DNA of 64,000 nucleotides from Wolbachia endosymbiont (group B) of Parapoynx stratiotata (GCF_947250635.1 NZ_OX366335.1:1426001-1490000); one strand, 5' to 3'. Shown: positions 29,719 through 40,254, numbered from the stretch's first letter. Notes: generated by a model not told the origin, from the letters alone. A program made the numbers and translations.

Positions 29719-30840
29719 GTGAAAATTTTTCTTCTAATTACAGCTGTTTTGTATTCTATAGTTTTCTGTAATGTAAGTGCTAAGTCAATACCGGAGAACA
29801 GCAAAATGCTCTTTTGGCAAACTGGAGTTAGAAAGGGAGCAAATGTTTTCAATAGAAAAGTTGATAGTGACTTAATCAAATCAGCAAAGGAATACAAAAT
29901 TGGTTTTATTCGTCTTGCTCCTGACAAATTTGAAACTACGCAACGTGACTTCCTCTTAGGCAATGCAGACAATTATCCTGGCCTGATTTCCAAAGATCTG
30001 AAAGTTCTGAAAGATGTTTTAGATGCTTTTCATCAATAAAAAATACCAGTAGTATTAACGATGCTTAGCTTACCTGGATCTAGATGGAAGCAAAATAATA
30101 ACGATAAAGATGATTTACGTTTATGGTCAGATCAAGCTTTTCAAAAACAAGCAGCAAAATTTTGGCAAGATCTTGCGAAAGAGCTTAAAGATCATCCTGC
30201 TATTGTTGGATATAATATCTTAAATGAACCACATCCAGAAAGGCTTTATAATACTGCAGATTCGGCTATTTATAACGTAGAACAAAGCATTGACCTAAAA
30301 ACCCCTATCATACTGGACAGCAGTAATTATGGCGATCCTCAGGCTTTCGATAAATTAAAACCACTTAATGATCACAATGTTCTTTATTCATTTCACATAT
30401 ACGAGCCTTTTGTTTATACAAATTTAAAACTAAACCAGGGGAAATTTTTCTATCCAGGATATATTTGTTCTGCTGACACAAATAAAACAGAGTACTGGAA
30501 TAGAAATACACTCAGATCATATATAGAACCAGTCAAAGTTTTCCAAGAGAAATATAATATACCAAATTATAAGATCTTTGTTGGAGAGTTTGGCGGGCAT
30601 CGCTGTTCAAAAGGATTAGAGAACTATTTTCGAGATCTTACTTCTATTTTTAATGAATATAATTGGCACTTTGCTGTTTATGGTTTTCGTGAAGACGTGT
30701 GGGACGGTATGGACTATGAACTTGGAAACGAGAAGCTTTCATGGAAAGACTGGCAAGCAATTGAAAAAGGTACAATGAAAAAAAATTACTTACCAGATAA
30801 TCCTATTTTTAAGGTATTGAGAGAGGGGTGGTCAAAGTAA
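29719..30840 (+). pseudogene. GH5-type glycoside hydrolase interrupted by one stop codon
   Basis: A secreted cellulase-like glycosidase. Frame 29719-30039 (GTG start; signal-peptide-like N-terminus FLLITAVLYSIVFCNVSA) ends at TAA 30037-30039. The same frame resumes at once (KIPVVLTMLSLPGSRWKQ) and stays open to 30840. Without the stop the product would be 373 residues. GH5 catalytic segments remain: YNILNEPHPE (acid/base Glu) and FVGEFGGH (nucleophile Glu). Only a single base change separates it from an intact gene. A separate downstream protein starting at the ATG at 30061 would lack the signal peptide. Confidence 0.8.
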
Positions 30841-30841
30841 G

Positions 30842-31399
30842 TTAACTAGTTTTTGGCCACTCATCATAAAAAAATATTTCTTCTATTGGTCTTCTTTTTT
30901 TCTTACTTGTTTCAGCGCCATCTTCTTCGTAACCAACCGCTATCACTGACATTAAATTAAAATCATCGGATATGTTGAATTTTTCTACTATTTTATCTCT
31001 ATCAAATCCACCCATTTGATGAGCCATTAAGTTCATAGCTGCAGCCTGTAGCATAAGTGCATAATTTGCTGCACCAGTATCGTGATTAGCCCAAAAATTT
31101 TCACCTTTGTCAGATTTACGGAAATTCTTAGCGCTTAGAGATATAATTAGTATTTGTGCATCTTTTGCCCACTTTTGATTAGATTCATCAAGGCAATTTA
31201 GCAGCTTTTCCCATGCGCTTTGATTGTTCTGTTTGTTGCATATTACGTATCTCCAGGGTTCATCACCAAAACATGAGGGAGTCAGCCTTACAGCTTCCAT
31301 TAAAATATCCATGTCTTCCTGAGATATTGCTCTTGTAGGATCGTATGAACGTCCGCTGTGTCTTGCTTTCATCAACGATAATAGATCTTGTTTACTCAT
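30842..31399 (-). CDS. Nitroreductase-family flavoprotein
   Basis: FMN-dependent oxidoreductase of the nitroreductase superfamily. The start at ATG 31399 (MSKQDLLSLMKARHSGRSYDP, 185 residues) is preferred because the frame extension to 31465 is not conserved-looking. FMN-binding elements are ARHSGRSYD, LTPSCFGDEPWRYVI, and the late VIAVGYEEDG. The physiological substrate is unknown. It is convergent with the GH5 pseudogene. Confidence 0.85.
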   Translation of the reverse strand: MSKQDLLSLMKARHSGRSYDPTRAISQEDMDILMEAVRLTPSCFGDEPWRYVICNKQNNQSAWEKLLNCLDESNQKWAKDAQILIISLSAKNFRKSDKGENFWANHDTGAANYALMLQAAAMNLMAHQMGGFDRDKIVEKFNISDDFNLMSVIAVGYEEDGAETSKKKRRPIEEIFFYDEWPKTS

Positions 31400-31517
31400 C
31401 ATTTTTAGTTTAATAGTGCATAAATAATTCATTGTAGCACAATATGAGCAAAATTTAAATTGCAAAACCTCTCATACACATATATGACATTTAATAAGTT
31501 ATTTTTATTGGGAAAGT

Positions 31518-32045
31518 ATGTTTATAACACAATCTAGCAGCAGATCAACACTGGCTGAAATATTGTCTTGCGTTTTACTTTTATTCTTGATGGCTCAAAT
31601 AAGCATACCATTGCAGCCTGTGCCTATCACATTGCAAACTTTAGGAGTAATGCTTATTGGGCTTAAATTTAACCACAGAACAGCATTCTATTCTGTGCTT
31701 ACATATCTATCACTTGGTGCAGCAGGATTGACTGTTTTTGCGAATTTTTCTAGTGGTTATCACATTTTTCTCGGGCCAACAGGTGGATATTTGATTGGCT
31801 GTTTAGTTGCTGTTGTAGTAATGAGCAGAGTAAATGAATTACTGAACTCTAAATATAAATCATTTATGTGTAATTCTTTAAGTTGTCTGGCGGGTACATT
31901 CGTAATCTTTATTTGTGGTATTAGTTGGCTTACTATTTACGTGGGTCTGAAACAAGCAATAATGGTAGGTGTTTTACCATTCATCCTTCCTGGTTTGGTA
32001 AAAATTTTTCTACTTGTAGCAGCTTTGCAGTATTTGAAAAAGTGA
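31518..32045 (+). CDS. bioY: BioY biotin transporter, S component
   Basis: Substrate-binding integral membrane subunit of an ECF-type biotin uptake system. It has 175 residues with six hydrophobic helices. BioY hallmarks are MAQISIPLQPVPITLQTLGV and SLGAAGLTVFA, followed by FLGPTGGYLIG. No ECF A or T component is adjacent; BioY can work alone or with shared modules. The next gene overlaps its stop. Confidence 0.93.
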   Translation: MFITQSSSRSTLAEILSCVLLLFLMAQISIPLQPVPITLQTLGVMLIGLKFNHRTAFYSVLTYLSLGAAGLTVFANFSSGYHIFLGPTGGYLIGCLVAVVVMSRVNELLNSKYKSFMCNSLSCLAGTFVIFICGISWLTIYVGLKQAIMVGVLPFILPGLVKIFLLVAALQYLKK

Positions 32046-32440
32046 TAAGGTTTCGTCCTCATCATTTTATGTGCACTCTTGCATTTCAAGGGTATGGATA
32101 TTCTCAGAGCTTTGTAGAAAATTACAAAAAGATAGCAAGTAAAGTAATTAGTGATCCTAATACTAAAATCGAAGTAGTTGATAATCTTGACACTATTTGT
32201 AGTGTTTGCCCAAACCAGACTAAACAAGGTAAATGTACCACACAAGCTAAAGTTTTAGAGCTAGATAGAAGGCATATGGAAATTTTAGGAATAAAAATTG
32301 GCGAGATTTTGACCTGGAGTAAAGCAGTAAAAAGAATTAGAAAGAAAATGTCTTTAGAGAAATTTGACTACGCATGTGAGGAGTGTAATTGGCAACCATA
32401 TGGGATGTGTAGAAGTGCTCTTTTAACTCATTCTAAATAG
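32042..32440 (+). CDS. DUF1284 Cys-rich protein
   Basis: 132-residue protein starting with GTG at 32042 that overlaps the bioY stop (GTGA), so translation is probably coupled. It opens IRFRPHHFMCTLAFQGYGYS, the DUF1284 signature. Two Cys groups, CSVCPNQTKQGKC and CEECNWQPYGMC, suggest a metal or Fe-S site. The biochemical role is not known; the coupling to bioY hints at a link with biotin use, but this is inference. Confidence 0.8.
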   Translation: MIRFRPHHFMCTLAFQGYGYSQSFVENYKKIASKVISDPNTKIEVVDNLDTICSVCPNQTKQGKCTTQAKVLELDRRHMEILGIKIGEILTWSKAVKRIRKKMSLEKFDYACEECNWQPYGMCRSALLTHSK

Positions 32441-32508
32441 TATCTGCCAATTAATAATATCTTTATTGTTATATTAGATAAGTAATTTAGCATTTATGAA
32501 TTTGTAAT

Positions 32509-33375
32509 GTGTTGCGTATAGTTCAAAGAAATAAGATTTACTGGTTACGCGCTTCAGCCAATGCCACAACACTAGGATCTATGTTTGTCTGCATGTTAAT
32601 TTGCGTTGTGATTTTATGGAGGTCTTCTGTTACCTATGCTAGTGAAAATTTGGAGATACAGAAGGTCTTTGATAGTGTTGTCAAGCATATAAAAGCTGAT
32701 AAAAAATATAAAGATCTTGATGTTATCGAGAGAAAAAGTGACAAATTTAATATCAAAATTTCGCAGAATTCTGGCAAGAATTTTGACATATACTCTATTT
32801 TAAAAAAAGCAAAAGATTCCTTTGAGTTAGGAGATAGTGAAACAGCTACTTCTCTCCTCAATCAGATTATCGCAAAATTTCCTTATCATGAAAGTGCTTT
32901 AATTGGACTAGGGAACATCTATTACGCTAACAAAGAATTTAAAAAAGCTGTAGAGATTTACACAAGACTGTTAAAAGAATATCCTAGCAACCCTTATGTA
33001 TTAAAGAATTTTCTGACGATAATCTCACAATATGATCCTAATTTAGCATTGAGTGAAATGTTGAAATTGTATGATACACTCAGAAATAGCGCCCCTTTAT
33101 CAGCAAATTTAGGTTTGATCTATATGAAAAAAGGGGATTACGTAAAAGCTAAAGAATATATGAAAGCAGCAATTTCTTTAGATCAAAACAATATTTTTTA
33201 TACCTATAATTTAGCTGTTATTCTAGATAAGCTCTCAGATTTTAAAAATGCCACAGCATGTTATTCAAAGTTGTTGAACATGTCAAAAAATGCAAGTGAA
33301 AGAATACCTTTATACAAGGTAGCAGCAAGGCTAAAATTTATACAACTCCATAGTGCGCACTCAGCGATTCCATAA
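32509..33375 (+). CDS. TPR-repeat protein with N-terminal membrane helix
   Basis: 288 residues from a GTG start. One hydrophobic helix at about residues 23-45 is followed by a charged linker and at least four tetratricopeptide repeats (SALIGLGNIYYANKEFKKAVE, PLSANLGLIYMKKGDYVKAK and similar). The repeats would face the periplasm if the helix is a signal anchor. Likely a scaffold in a membrane or envelope complex; specific partners are unknown. Confidence 0.8.
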   Translation: MLRIVQRNKIYWLRASANATTLGSMFVCMLICVVILWRSSVTYASENLEIQKVFDSVVKHIKADKKYKDLDVIERKSDKFNIKISQNSGKNFDIYSILKKAKDSFELGDSETATSLLNQIIAKFPYHESALIGLGNIYYANKEFKKAVEIYTRLLKEYPSNPYVLKNFLTIISQYDPNLALSEMLKLYDTLRNSAPLSANLGLIYMKKGDYVKAKEYMKAAISLDQNNIFYTYNLAVILDKLSDFKNATACYSKLLNMSKNASERIPLYKVAARLKFIQLHSAHSAIP

Positions 33376-33439
33376 GAGTTGCTTGTATCGCTATTTTTGT
33401 TTACAACAACAACATTGAACTATAGAATTATATCTAGAG

Positions 33440-33512
33440 GGGCAATTAGCTCAGCTGGTAGAGCATCTCGTTTACACCGAGGAGGTCGGCAGTTCAAGTC
33501 TGTCATTGCCCA
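33440..33512 (+). tRNA. tRNA-Val (UAC)
   Basis: Acceptor GGGCAAT (33440-33446) pairs with ATTGCCC (33505-33511). The anticodon loop TTTACAC lies between CTCG and CGAG, giving TAC. The D arm TAGCTCAGCTGGTAGAGC and the T arm are intact. Confidence 0.95.
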
Positions 33513-33563
33513 TTAGCCTAGTTGAATATTAATATTACAATTATTTCAATCAAAGTATAGAAA

Positions 33564-36266
33564 ATGCAAGACAACATAGTACCAGTTTCAATAGTGAAAG
33601 AGCTAGAGGATTCTTATCTCTCCTACGCAATGAGTGTGATCATAAGTCGAGCTATACCTGATGTGCGAGATGGATTTAAACCTGTTCATAGGCGCATATT
33701 ATACGCAATGTCGAGGGCTGGGTTCGATGCCGGTAAACCGTATAAAAAAGCAGCTCGTATAGTCGGAGATGTAATGGGAAAATATCACCCACATGGTGAC
33801 ATGGCTATCTATGACTCCTTGGTCAGGATGGCTCAAGATTTTTCTCTTCTTTTACCACTTATTGATGGGCAAGGTAACTTTGGTTCGATAGATGGAGATC
33901 CGCCAGCTTCAATGCGATATACAGAAGCAAGGCTCCACAGAGTGTCGCATTTTTTACTAAATGATATTGACGAAGATACAGTTGATCTTAGGCCAAACTA
34001 TGATGGAAATGAAACAGAGCCTGTTGTACTGCCTGCAGAATTTCCGAATCTATTGGTAAATGGTGCAAGCGGTGTTGCAGTTGGTATGGCAACCAATATT
34101 CCTTCTCACAACCTTGGAGAAATAATAGATGCTTGTATGTTATATATAGATAATCCTGAAGTTACTTTGGATGAGTTACTTGAAGTGATGCCAGGACCGG
34201 ATTTCCCAACTGGGGGAACGATTCTTGGAAGGTCTGGAATAAGATCAGCATTTGCAACGGGTCGTGGATCAATTGTTGTGCAAGGCAAGACTCACATGGA
34301 AGACCTGTCACAAGATAGGCAAGCAATAGTGATTGATGAAATACCTTACCAGGTAAATAAAGTAAAATTAATTGAGAAGATAGGTGAGCTTGTAAAAGAA
34401 AAAAGAATTGATGGCATAACAGAAATTAGGGATGAATCTGATAAGTCTGGTATTAGGGTAGTAATTGACCTCAGAAGAAATGCTGAAGCAAGTTTTATAC
34501 TTAATCAAATATTGGGACTAACTCCACTAAGAAGTAGTTTTAGTGTTAACACTTTAGTCCTCAACAACAACAGGCCTGCTTTGATGTCGTTGAAAGAAAT
34601 TATAGCTGCTTTTATTGATTTTAGAAAAGAAGTATTAATCAGGAGAACAGAGTTTCGTCTAAGAAAAACGAGGGAAAAAGCTCATATATATATAGGGCTC
34701 TACATTGCGGTCTTGAGCATAGATGAAGTGATAAAAATCATCCGTGGTGCAAAAGATCCTGCGGAAGCAAGTAGAGAACTTTTAAATAAAGAATGGAAAA
34801 CTTCAGCTGAGATAAACACAATTATTGGATTAATCTCAGACAGCACAAGCTTTTTGAAAGACGGAGTGTATAGATTAACTGAGCTGCAAACGAAAGCTAT
34901 TCTTGACATGAAATTGCAACGTTTAACAGGCCTTGAAAAAGACAAATTAGAAGCTGAGCTAAGTTCAATGATCAACCTGATAAAAGAATATATCGCTTTT
35001 CTTGGCTCAGGAGAGAAGTTGATGAAAGAAATAAAAAACAATCTACAAGAAATAAAGAACAGATTTACTGTGCCGCGAAAAACTTCAATAGAGGAATCAG
35101 ATACGGACATTGAAGCTGAAGATCTAATTCCACAAGAGGATATGGTGATAACCGTAACTATGAATGGTTATATCAAGCGTGTGAAGCTTTCTCATTATAG
35201 AACTCAGCGTCGTGGTGGAAAAGGAAAGCTAGGACAAGGATTAAAAGAAGAGGATGTAACCACAAAATTATTTGTTGGGAATACCCACACTAGCCTTTTA
35301 TTCTTTTCTAATATTGGCCGAGTTTATAGATTAAAAGTTTATAAGTTACCTATTGCAGAGCCAACTGCACGTGGAAGAGCACTTGTTAATATATTCCCGC
35401 TTAGCGATGGTGAAACTATAACTAATATAATGCCATTACCAAGTGAAAATGACGAAAATCAAAACATAGTTTTTGCTACTGCTCATGGGAACATAAGGCG
35501 CAACTCTTTAGCAGATTTTCACTATATTCCAAGCAATGGAAAAATAGCAATCAAGCTCGATGAAGGAGATAAGTTAATATCAGTTAAAGTATGCAATGAA
35601 ATTGATCATGTTTTTCTTTCAACAAGATTCGGCAAAAGTATCAGATTTGTTGTAAGTGATGTGCGTCAATTTAAAAGTCGCAATTCAGATGGCGTAAGAG
35701 GTATCAAACTTGCAAAGAATGACAGCGTGATATCTATGACCATATTAAATGGGATAGGTGTAGCAACAGAAACAAAAGAACTTTACTTAAAAGTTCCACT
35801 TGCAAAAAGACTGGGAACTGCAATTAATAACTCCATTGATTCTAAATTGGAAAAGACTTTGAATGATTTAGGAATAGATAACAAACTGTTCTTAAAACTT
35901 GCAATGAATGAGGAGTTCATATTAACTATTACTGAAAATGGCTTTGGTAAAAGAACTTCTGCGTACGAGTATAGGGTAACAAATAGAGGTGGTGTTGGTA
36001 TTACAAATATCCTTACTACCGACAGAAACGGTAATGTTGTTGCTAGCTTTCCAGTTGAACAGGGTGATAATATCATGCTTATTACAGATAAAGGAAAGTT
36101 AATTCGTATTTCAGTAAATGATATCAGAATTGCAGGACGTAGCACTCAAGGAGTCACTCTGTTTAAAACAGAGAGTAGAGAAAAGGTGGTGTCAGTAGCG
36201 AAAATTGAGGATCCCGATTCCACTGAAGATAGTATTTCCGAAATTGAAAACTCTGTTTCTTCTTAA
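33564..36266 (+). CDS. gyrA: DNA gyrase subunit A
   Basis: Breakage-reunion subunit of gyrase, 900 residues. The catalytic Tyr is Y119 in SMRYTEARL. The QRDR reads [15 protein letters not shown]: residue 80, equivalent to E. coli Ser83, is Met, and the Asp87 equivalent is kept. The C-terminal beta-pinwheel carries the GyrA-box [10 protein letters not shown] near residue 555 with further blades to the end, distinguishing it from ParC. It follows tRNA-Val. Confidence 0.97.
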   Translation: MQDNIVPVSIVKELEDSYLSYAMSVIISRAIPDVRDGFKPVHRRILYAMSRAGFDAGKPYKKAARIVGDVMGKYHPHGDMAIYDSLVRMAQDFSLLLPLIDGQGNFGSIDGDPPASMRYTEARLHRVSHFLLNDIDEDTVDLRPNYDGNETEPVVLPAEFPNLLVNGASGVAVGMATNIPSHNLGEIIDACMLYIDNPEVTLDELLEVMPGPDFPTGGTILGRSGIRSAFATGRGSIVVQGKTHMEDLSQDRQAIVIDEIPYQVNKVKLIEKIGELVKEKRIDGITEIRDESDKSGIRVVIDLRRNAEASFILNQILGLTPLRSSFSVNTLVLNNNRPALMSLKEIIAAFIDFRKEVLIRRTEFRLRKTREKAHIYIGLYIAVLSIDEVIKIIRGAKDPAEASRELLNKEWKTSAEINTIIGLISDSTSFLKDGVYRLTELQTKAILDMKLQRLTGLEKDKLEAELSSMINLIKEYIAFLGSGEKLMKEIKNNLQEIKNRFTVPRKTSIEESDTDIEAEDLIPQEDMVITVTMNGYIKRVKLSHYRTQRRGGKGKLGQGLKEEDVTTKLFVGNTHTSLLFFSNIGRVYRLKVYKLPIAEPTARGRALVNIFPLSDGETITNIMPLPSENDENQNIVFATAHGNIRRNSLADFHYIPSNGKIAIKLDEGDKLISVKVCNEIDHVFLSTRFGKSIRFVVSDVRQFKSRNSDGVRGIKLAKNDSVISMTILNGIGVATETKELYLKVPLAKRLGTAINNSIDSKLEKTLNDLGIDNKLFLKLAMNEEFILTITENGFGKRTSAYEYRVTNRGGVGITNILTTDRNGNVVASFPVEQGDNIMLITDKGKLIRISVNDIRIAGRSTQGVTLFKTESREKVVSVAKIEDPDSTEDSISEIENSVSS

Positions 36267-36360
36267 CTGTATAGCAAAGGTTAAGCAAATAGTGCAAATT
36301 TCTATTGATTAATCTATAATATTTAAATTAAAATATATGTCTATGTTCAAGTAGAGATTG

Positions 36361-36960
36361 ATGGATAAGAAGTTAACTAAAAATAAAAAATCATTGACGA
36401 ATGAGAAGAATAAAAAAACATCTCTTGTTAAAGATTTTGCCAAAAATAAGAGTAGAAGAGATTTTATCACATTAACTACGTGTGCCATGGCAGGTATAGG
36501 AGCTGCAAGCAGTCTTTGGCCATTGGTTAAGTCTATGAATCCTTCTGCTGAGGTTTTAGCGATGTCTACGGTTGAGGTTAATCTATCTGATATTCAAGAA
36601 GGACAAGGAAAAAAGGTAAAATGGCAAGGTAAGCCAGTATTTATCCGCAAGCGCACAAAACAAGAGATTGAGGCTGCAAGAGCCATAAATGCAGAAAATT
36701 TGAGAGATCCTGAATCAGATGAAAAAAGAGTATACAAAGGAAAAGATGAATGGTTAATTATGATTGGAATATGCACCCATCTTGGATGTGTACCAGTTGA
36801 TCACGCTACAAAAGACGGCAACGGTTGGTTCTGCCCTTGTCACGGTTCATATTATGACACATCAGGCCGAGTAATTGGCGGTCCTGCACCAAAAAATATG
36901 GCTATACCTGACTACTTTTTTCCAAGTGAAAATATTGTAGTAATTGGCAAGAAGGCTTAA
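36361..36960 (+). CDS. petA: Ubiquinol-cytochrome c reductase Rieske subunit
   Basis: Fe-S subunit of the bc1 complex, 199 residues. A twin-arginine-like SRRDFI precedes a single membrane anchor (CAMAGIGAASSLWPLV), then the Rieske fold with cluster ligands in CTHLGCVP and CPCHGSYYD and the late GPAPKNM loop. ATG 36361 follows a TTG codon in frame; ATG is preferred. No cytochrome b or c1 gene follows; a decayed region begins instead. Confidence 0.95.
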   Translation: MDKKLTKNKKSLTNEKNKKTSLVKDFAKNKSRRDFITLTTCAMAGIGAASSLWPLVKSMNPSAEVLAMSTVEVNLSDIQEGQGKKVKWQGKPVFIRKRTKQEIEAARAINAENLRDPESDEKRVYKGKDEWLIMIGICTHLGCVPVDHATKDGNGWFCPCHGSYYDTSGRVIGGPAPKNMAIPDYFFPSENIVVIGKKA

Positions 36961-37383
36961 CGGATTTTCATAATTAAAGTAATAAAAGTATATTGCATTT
37001 CAAGAAGCACACTGACTTCATAGGCAAAGCTCTTGAAGTCTATCAAGCTAATTTTATACTATGCACATATTCGGGTGATAATTAAGAAACTTGCCTGCCA
37101 AATCTTCAGAGTTGACAGCTAAATTTAAAACTTGTTCCTTTGCGTCAGAAAAATTCTGACTAACTTGCTTAAAGTTATTTTCTAACTCTTCGAGGATGGA
37201 GCTGAAATTAAAAAAACTTTTCTGCATTTTATCAAGATTTTGAGTTATACAGCTTAATACATAAAGATAGAGACAAGAGGGGAAGAGATATGGTAAAGCA
37301 AGAAAAAGCTGAAAGTGAGGGAATAAATGGAGTCACCATATTAATATGAATTAAGGGAAAGAGTGATTTCAGTGGAATCGTGA
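36961..37383. other. Decayed spacer between petA and IS5 copy 2
   Basis: No intact gene. The minus strand holds a 3' gene remnant (next entry). On the plus strand a short frame, ATG at about 37291 with a purine-rich leader, reads MVKQEKAESEGINGVTILI and stops; it could be a gene start cut off by decay. A 90-codon minus-strand frame crossing into the IS is a shadow. Confidence 0.45.
37054..37250 (-). pseudogene. 3' remnant of an unidentified gene
   Basis: A minus-strand frame reads QNLDKMQKSFFNFSSILEE, then an amphipathic, coiled-coil-like stretch and NYHPNMCIV before TAA at 37054-37056. The composition looks like genuine protein coding, but no start or upstream domain can be found, so it is probably the C-terminal end of a truncated gene. 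Family not recognised. Confidence 0.4.
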
Positions 37384-38418
37384 TGGCTTTGTTGAATCGC
37401 TCAAGTGAAAAGAACTGGCAGTTACTGACAAAATTCATTATAAATAGCCATTTAACTGTTGAAGAAAAAATATGCCACAAAAAATGAAAGTCAGTAACCA
37501 AAACGAATATAACAAATTCCTTGAAAAAAGGGGGAATATTTTTCGTTACATCGATGAAGCTATCGAAAATTGGTATGAAAATAGTCCAAAAATGCAGGGC
37601 GGCAACTATATTTATAGTGATAAAGTTGTGATTTTAGTGCATATAATCGTTAATCTTTTTAGAATTGGCTTAAGACAAACGGTAGGGTTTGTAAAAGGAT
37701 ATCTGCAACAAATAGGAAAAAATTTGCAGCTATTCACAAGCATCAAAAAAAACTTAATATTAAGATAAATGATTGCAGAAAATAATATAGAAGATATCGA
37801 AATTGCTATAGACAGTACAGGAATTAGTATATACAACAACACACAGCAAGGAAAATAGCACTGACAGAGTGGCTATGAGCAAACGAGAAAATTGCACGTA
37901 ATGTTGAATATAAACAACAAAAAAGCCATAGCTGTAAAATACAGTAACGGTGTCTACTCTGATCACTTGTGATTTGCTAAAAGAAGTTGATTTTCAGCAT
38001 GCCATAAAAGCACTATATGCAGATAGAGCATGTGATAGGCACAAGTTTTATAAGTTGTGTAACGAATATGATATAAAGACAAAAATTCCACCAATAAACA
38101 ATGCGGCAGAACATCCAGAAATAGATTATATGTCTGACAGGAATGCTGCTATTAGGTTAATAAAATTATACGGTGAAGATGGCATGAAAGAATGGAAAAA
38201 GAAGTAAATTATGGGAAAAGATCTTATATTGAAGGGTTTTTCTCAAGATTAAAGCAAATATTCGGATTTAGTTTTAGGAATAAATCTGAGATAAATCGAG
38301 AAAAAGAACTAAATGCTATTTGCTTAATAAATTCACTGATATTGGTATGGCTAAATTTGAGATAGTTACATGAATTTAACATAAATCACCATCTCATAAA
38401 GTGTGATGCAATAAAGCC
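37384..38418 (+). mobile_element. IS5-family element, copy 2 (defective)
   Basis: A 1,035-bp copy with ends GGCTTTGTTGAATC (37384) and its near-complement ending AATAAAGCC at 38418. The transposase is broken: ATG 37472 runs to a frameshift near 37730, an internal stop lies in CAAGGAAAATAG near 37853, and another in CACTTGTGA near 37970. Copy 3 (60647) shares these same lesions. The first catalytic Asp (IAIDSTGISIYN) is retained, unlike in copy 1. Confidence 0.85.
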
Positions 38419-38612
38419 ATCCCAGTGTCAGCTACTCGGATGACACCAAAGGGGCACTTGGATAGAGGCTACTTGAATAACACCATCATAAGGTGAAACT
38501 AGATTCCAGTGTCAAGCACTGGAATGACAAGGAAAGGGCTACTTAGATGACAAGAAAAAGGACGCTGAGATGACACCAAAGAGGCTGACACCACCATAAA
38601 GTAAATTCCACT
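38419..38612. repeat. Cluster of Wolbachia-type short palindromic repeats
   Basis: Tandem degenerate units with words such as CCAGTGTCA, ACTGGAATGACA, GGCTACTT and GGATGACACC, alternating direct and inverted. No coding potential. Similar words occur at 51045-51295, 53120-53200 and 60580-60646, so these are dispersed repeats next to IS insertions. Confidence 0.65.
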
Positions 38613-38631
38613 AACACTATAGGAGACTAAC

Positions 38632-38853
38632 ATGAACTTTTTAAAATTTAAAGAAACAGGTCAATCATCAGCAAAAATAGCAAGAGATCTGGGTATTAAC
38701 GGCGATTCATTAAGCAGGTGGGTAAAAAAATACAATGATAAAATGTCTGGGACAGACGCGTTTCCAGGAAAAGGAAAGTTGTCTCCTTATGACAAAGAAC
38801 GGTTTGATTTAAAGAAAGAACTGGCAAGAGTAACTAGAGAAAGAGATATTTAA
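38632..38853 (+). CDS. IS3-family OrfA
   Basis: 73-codon helix-turn-helix protein (ETGQSSAKIARDLGINGDSLSRW) with the terminal leucine/charged stretch. Shine-Dalgarno AGGAG precedes the ATG. An A8G run at the end (TTTAAAAAAAAGC, ~38850) is the usual kind of site for the -1 OrfA-OrfB frameshift. The downstream OrfB is broken. Confidence 0.8.
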   Translation: MNFLKFKETGQSSAKIARDLGINGDSLSRWVKKYNDKMSGTDAFPGKGKLSPYDKERFDLKKELARVTRERDI

Positions 38854-39072
38854 AAAAAAGCCCTGGGATATTTTGCAAACCAAAAAGAGTGAAATATTCT
38901 TTTATAAAAGAGCATGAAAACTGCTGTAAAATAAGCAGTTGTGTTAAAAGTCAATAGAAAAATACTAAAAATAAATTTTTACTTAGTGGACTATAAAGCC
39001 AAAGATGCTTTTAACACATTTTACGTAATTTAAGTTGTAGTATTTGATTTGAATTCTTTTAAGAAGTGTGGA

Positions 39073-39115
39073 TGTGGATAAGTGCTTTCAGTCTGTGTAA
39101 GCGCACTTATCCACA
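39073..39115. repeat. 13-bp stem hairpin with paired DnaA-box sequences (copy A)
   Basis: TGTGGATAAGTGC (39073-39085) is perfectly complementary to 39103-39115. Each arm contains the consensus DnaA box TTATCCACA in opposite orientation. It is identical in copies B (48571-48613) and C (49797-49839). It lies just downstream of the recombinase stop. Confidence 0.8.
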
Positions 39116-39133
39116 ACTACACTAATTTTCAAT

Positions 39134-40093
39134 CTAAGCAGCTTTAGGGCTATATTCCTCAGTAAAAACCCTGCCATCTCTGATTAAAGAGTTAGCAAGG
39201 ATAAGTAATTTTCTCATGGCAGCAGTAGAAGCAACTTTATATGGTTTTTTGTATTGATCGTATAGCCTATCAAAGAAGATTCTTATATAAGAATTGTACT
39301 TTTGTGCACTAAGAACACACATATGTAAAACTGTTCTAATCTGTGATCTACCACCTTGAATACATCTTTTTCCTTTACTAAAACCACTATCTCGATTAAA
39401 AGGTGCAACTCCAGAAAGGCTAGATATTTCTTTATGTCGGAGAGTTCCTAATTCTGGTAGATAACAGATCATAGTAATAGCTAAGATTCTACCTGCTCCT
39501 GGCATACTAGTTATTGATATGTATTTTTCTTTAAGCTCTTGACTTTGCTCAATCAATGTTATCATCTCGTCTTCTAAAACTTGAATTTGACTTTGCAAAA
39601 TGGCAAGTAGTTCTTCCATTTGTTTGATTATGGATATATCAGTTACTTGATGAGCTTGAGTTTTTTGTATTTTTGCCATTTCCACTAATTGATTTCTGCG
39701 AGATAACTTTTGCTTCAAACTGTCAATATTACTAACCTTTAAAGGAGTAACACGCATATCTGTATTATTGATATAACGTGAGATGATGCTGCAGTCTATT
39801 TTATCAGTTTTAGTAGCGATACCAAGGCTTTTTGCATAATCTCTAACCCATCTAGGTTGAATAACATATACTTCGAAACCATGGCTTAGTAAAGTATAAG
39901 CACATAATTTTTCGTACCCACCAGTTGCTTCAAGTCCAACTTTGGTTACATTATGCAAACGTAAAAAGTCGAGTATTTGATCAATAGCTTGAACGTCATT
40001 TTCAAATACTTTATAATGTCCAAGTGGATGAATGTGGATATCTAGCTTATTTTTGCTAACATCAATGCCAGCAATGATATTTGATGAATTCAT
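39134..40093 (-). CDS. IS110-family DEDD recombinase, copy A
   Basis: 319-residue recombinase. The start is the ATG at 40093, set by GGAGG 5-6 bp upstream; a GTG 13 codons earlier overlaps the putative guide region. The RuvC-like DEDD domain has GIDVSKNKLDIH, VGLEATGGYE and KTDKIDCSII. The C-terminal Tnp domain has MPGAGRILA and LSGVAPFNRDSGFSKGKR with the catalytic Ser candidate. A helical coil (~155-200) links them. The protein is identical in copies B and C, so the elements are recent. Confidence 0.92.
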   Translation of the reverse strand: MNSSNIIAGIDVSKNKLDIHIHPLGHYKVFENDVQAIDQILDFLRLHNVTKVGLEATGGYEKLCAYTLLSHGFEVYVIQPRWVRDYAKSLGIATKTDKIDCSIISRYINNTDMRVTPLKVSNIDSLKQKLSRRNQLVEMAKIQKTQAHQVTDISIIKQMEELLAILQSQIQVLEDEMITLIEQSQELKEKYISITSMPGAGRILAITMICYLPELGTLRHKEISSLSGVAPFNRDSGFSKGKRCIQGGRSQIRTVLHMCVLSAQKYNSYIRIFFDRLYDQYKKPYKVASTAAMRKLLILANSLIRDGRVFTEEYSPKAA

Positions 40094-40132
40094 AATTCCT
40101 CCGTAAGAATAATATAATACTGCATTTTCCAC

Positions 40133-40254
40133 CCTTATATACGAGCCTAAAAACTCAATCAGTTGTTCGGAACTATTCAGTATATAAACAGAGAAGAGAA
40201 CCTTGCTCCAATACGGTCCCTTATGACCAAGATCTATGACGGTTCCTCTTCTCT
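40133..40254 (-). ncRNA. Candidate bridge RNA, copy A
   Basis: Same sequence as the copy B candidate, in minus orientation. The target guide ATAGATCT is at 40230-40237; the donor guides are at 40160-40166 and 40134-40140. The insertion site here reads ATAGCT-CT on the element strand, one mismatch from the guide. Confidence 0.65.
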
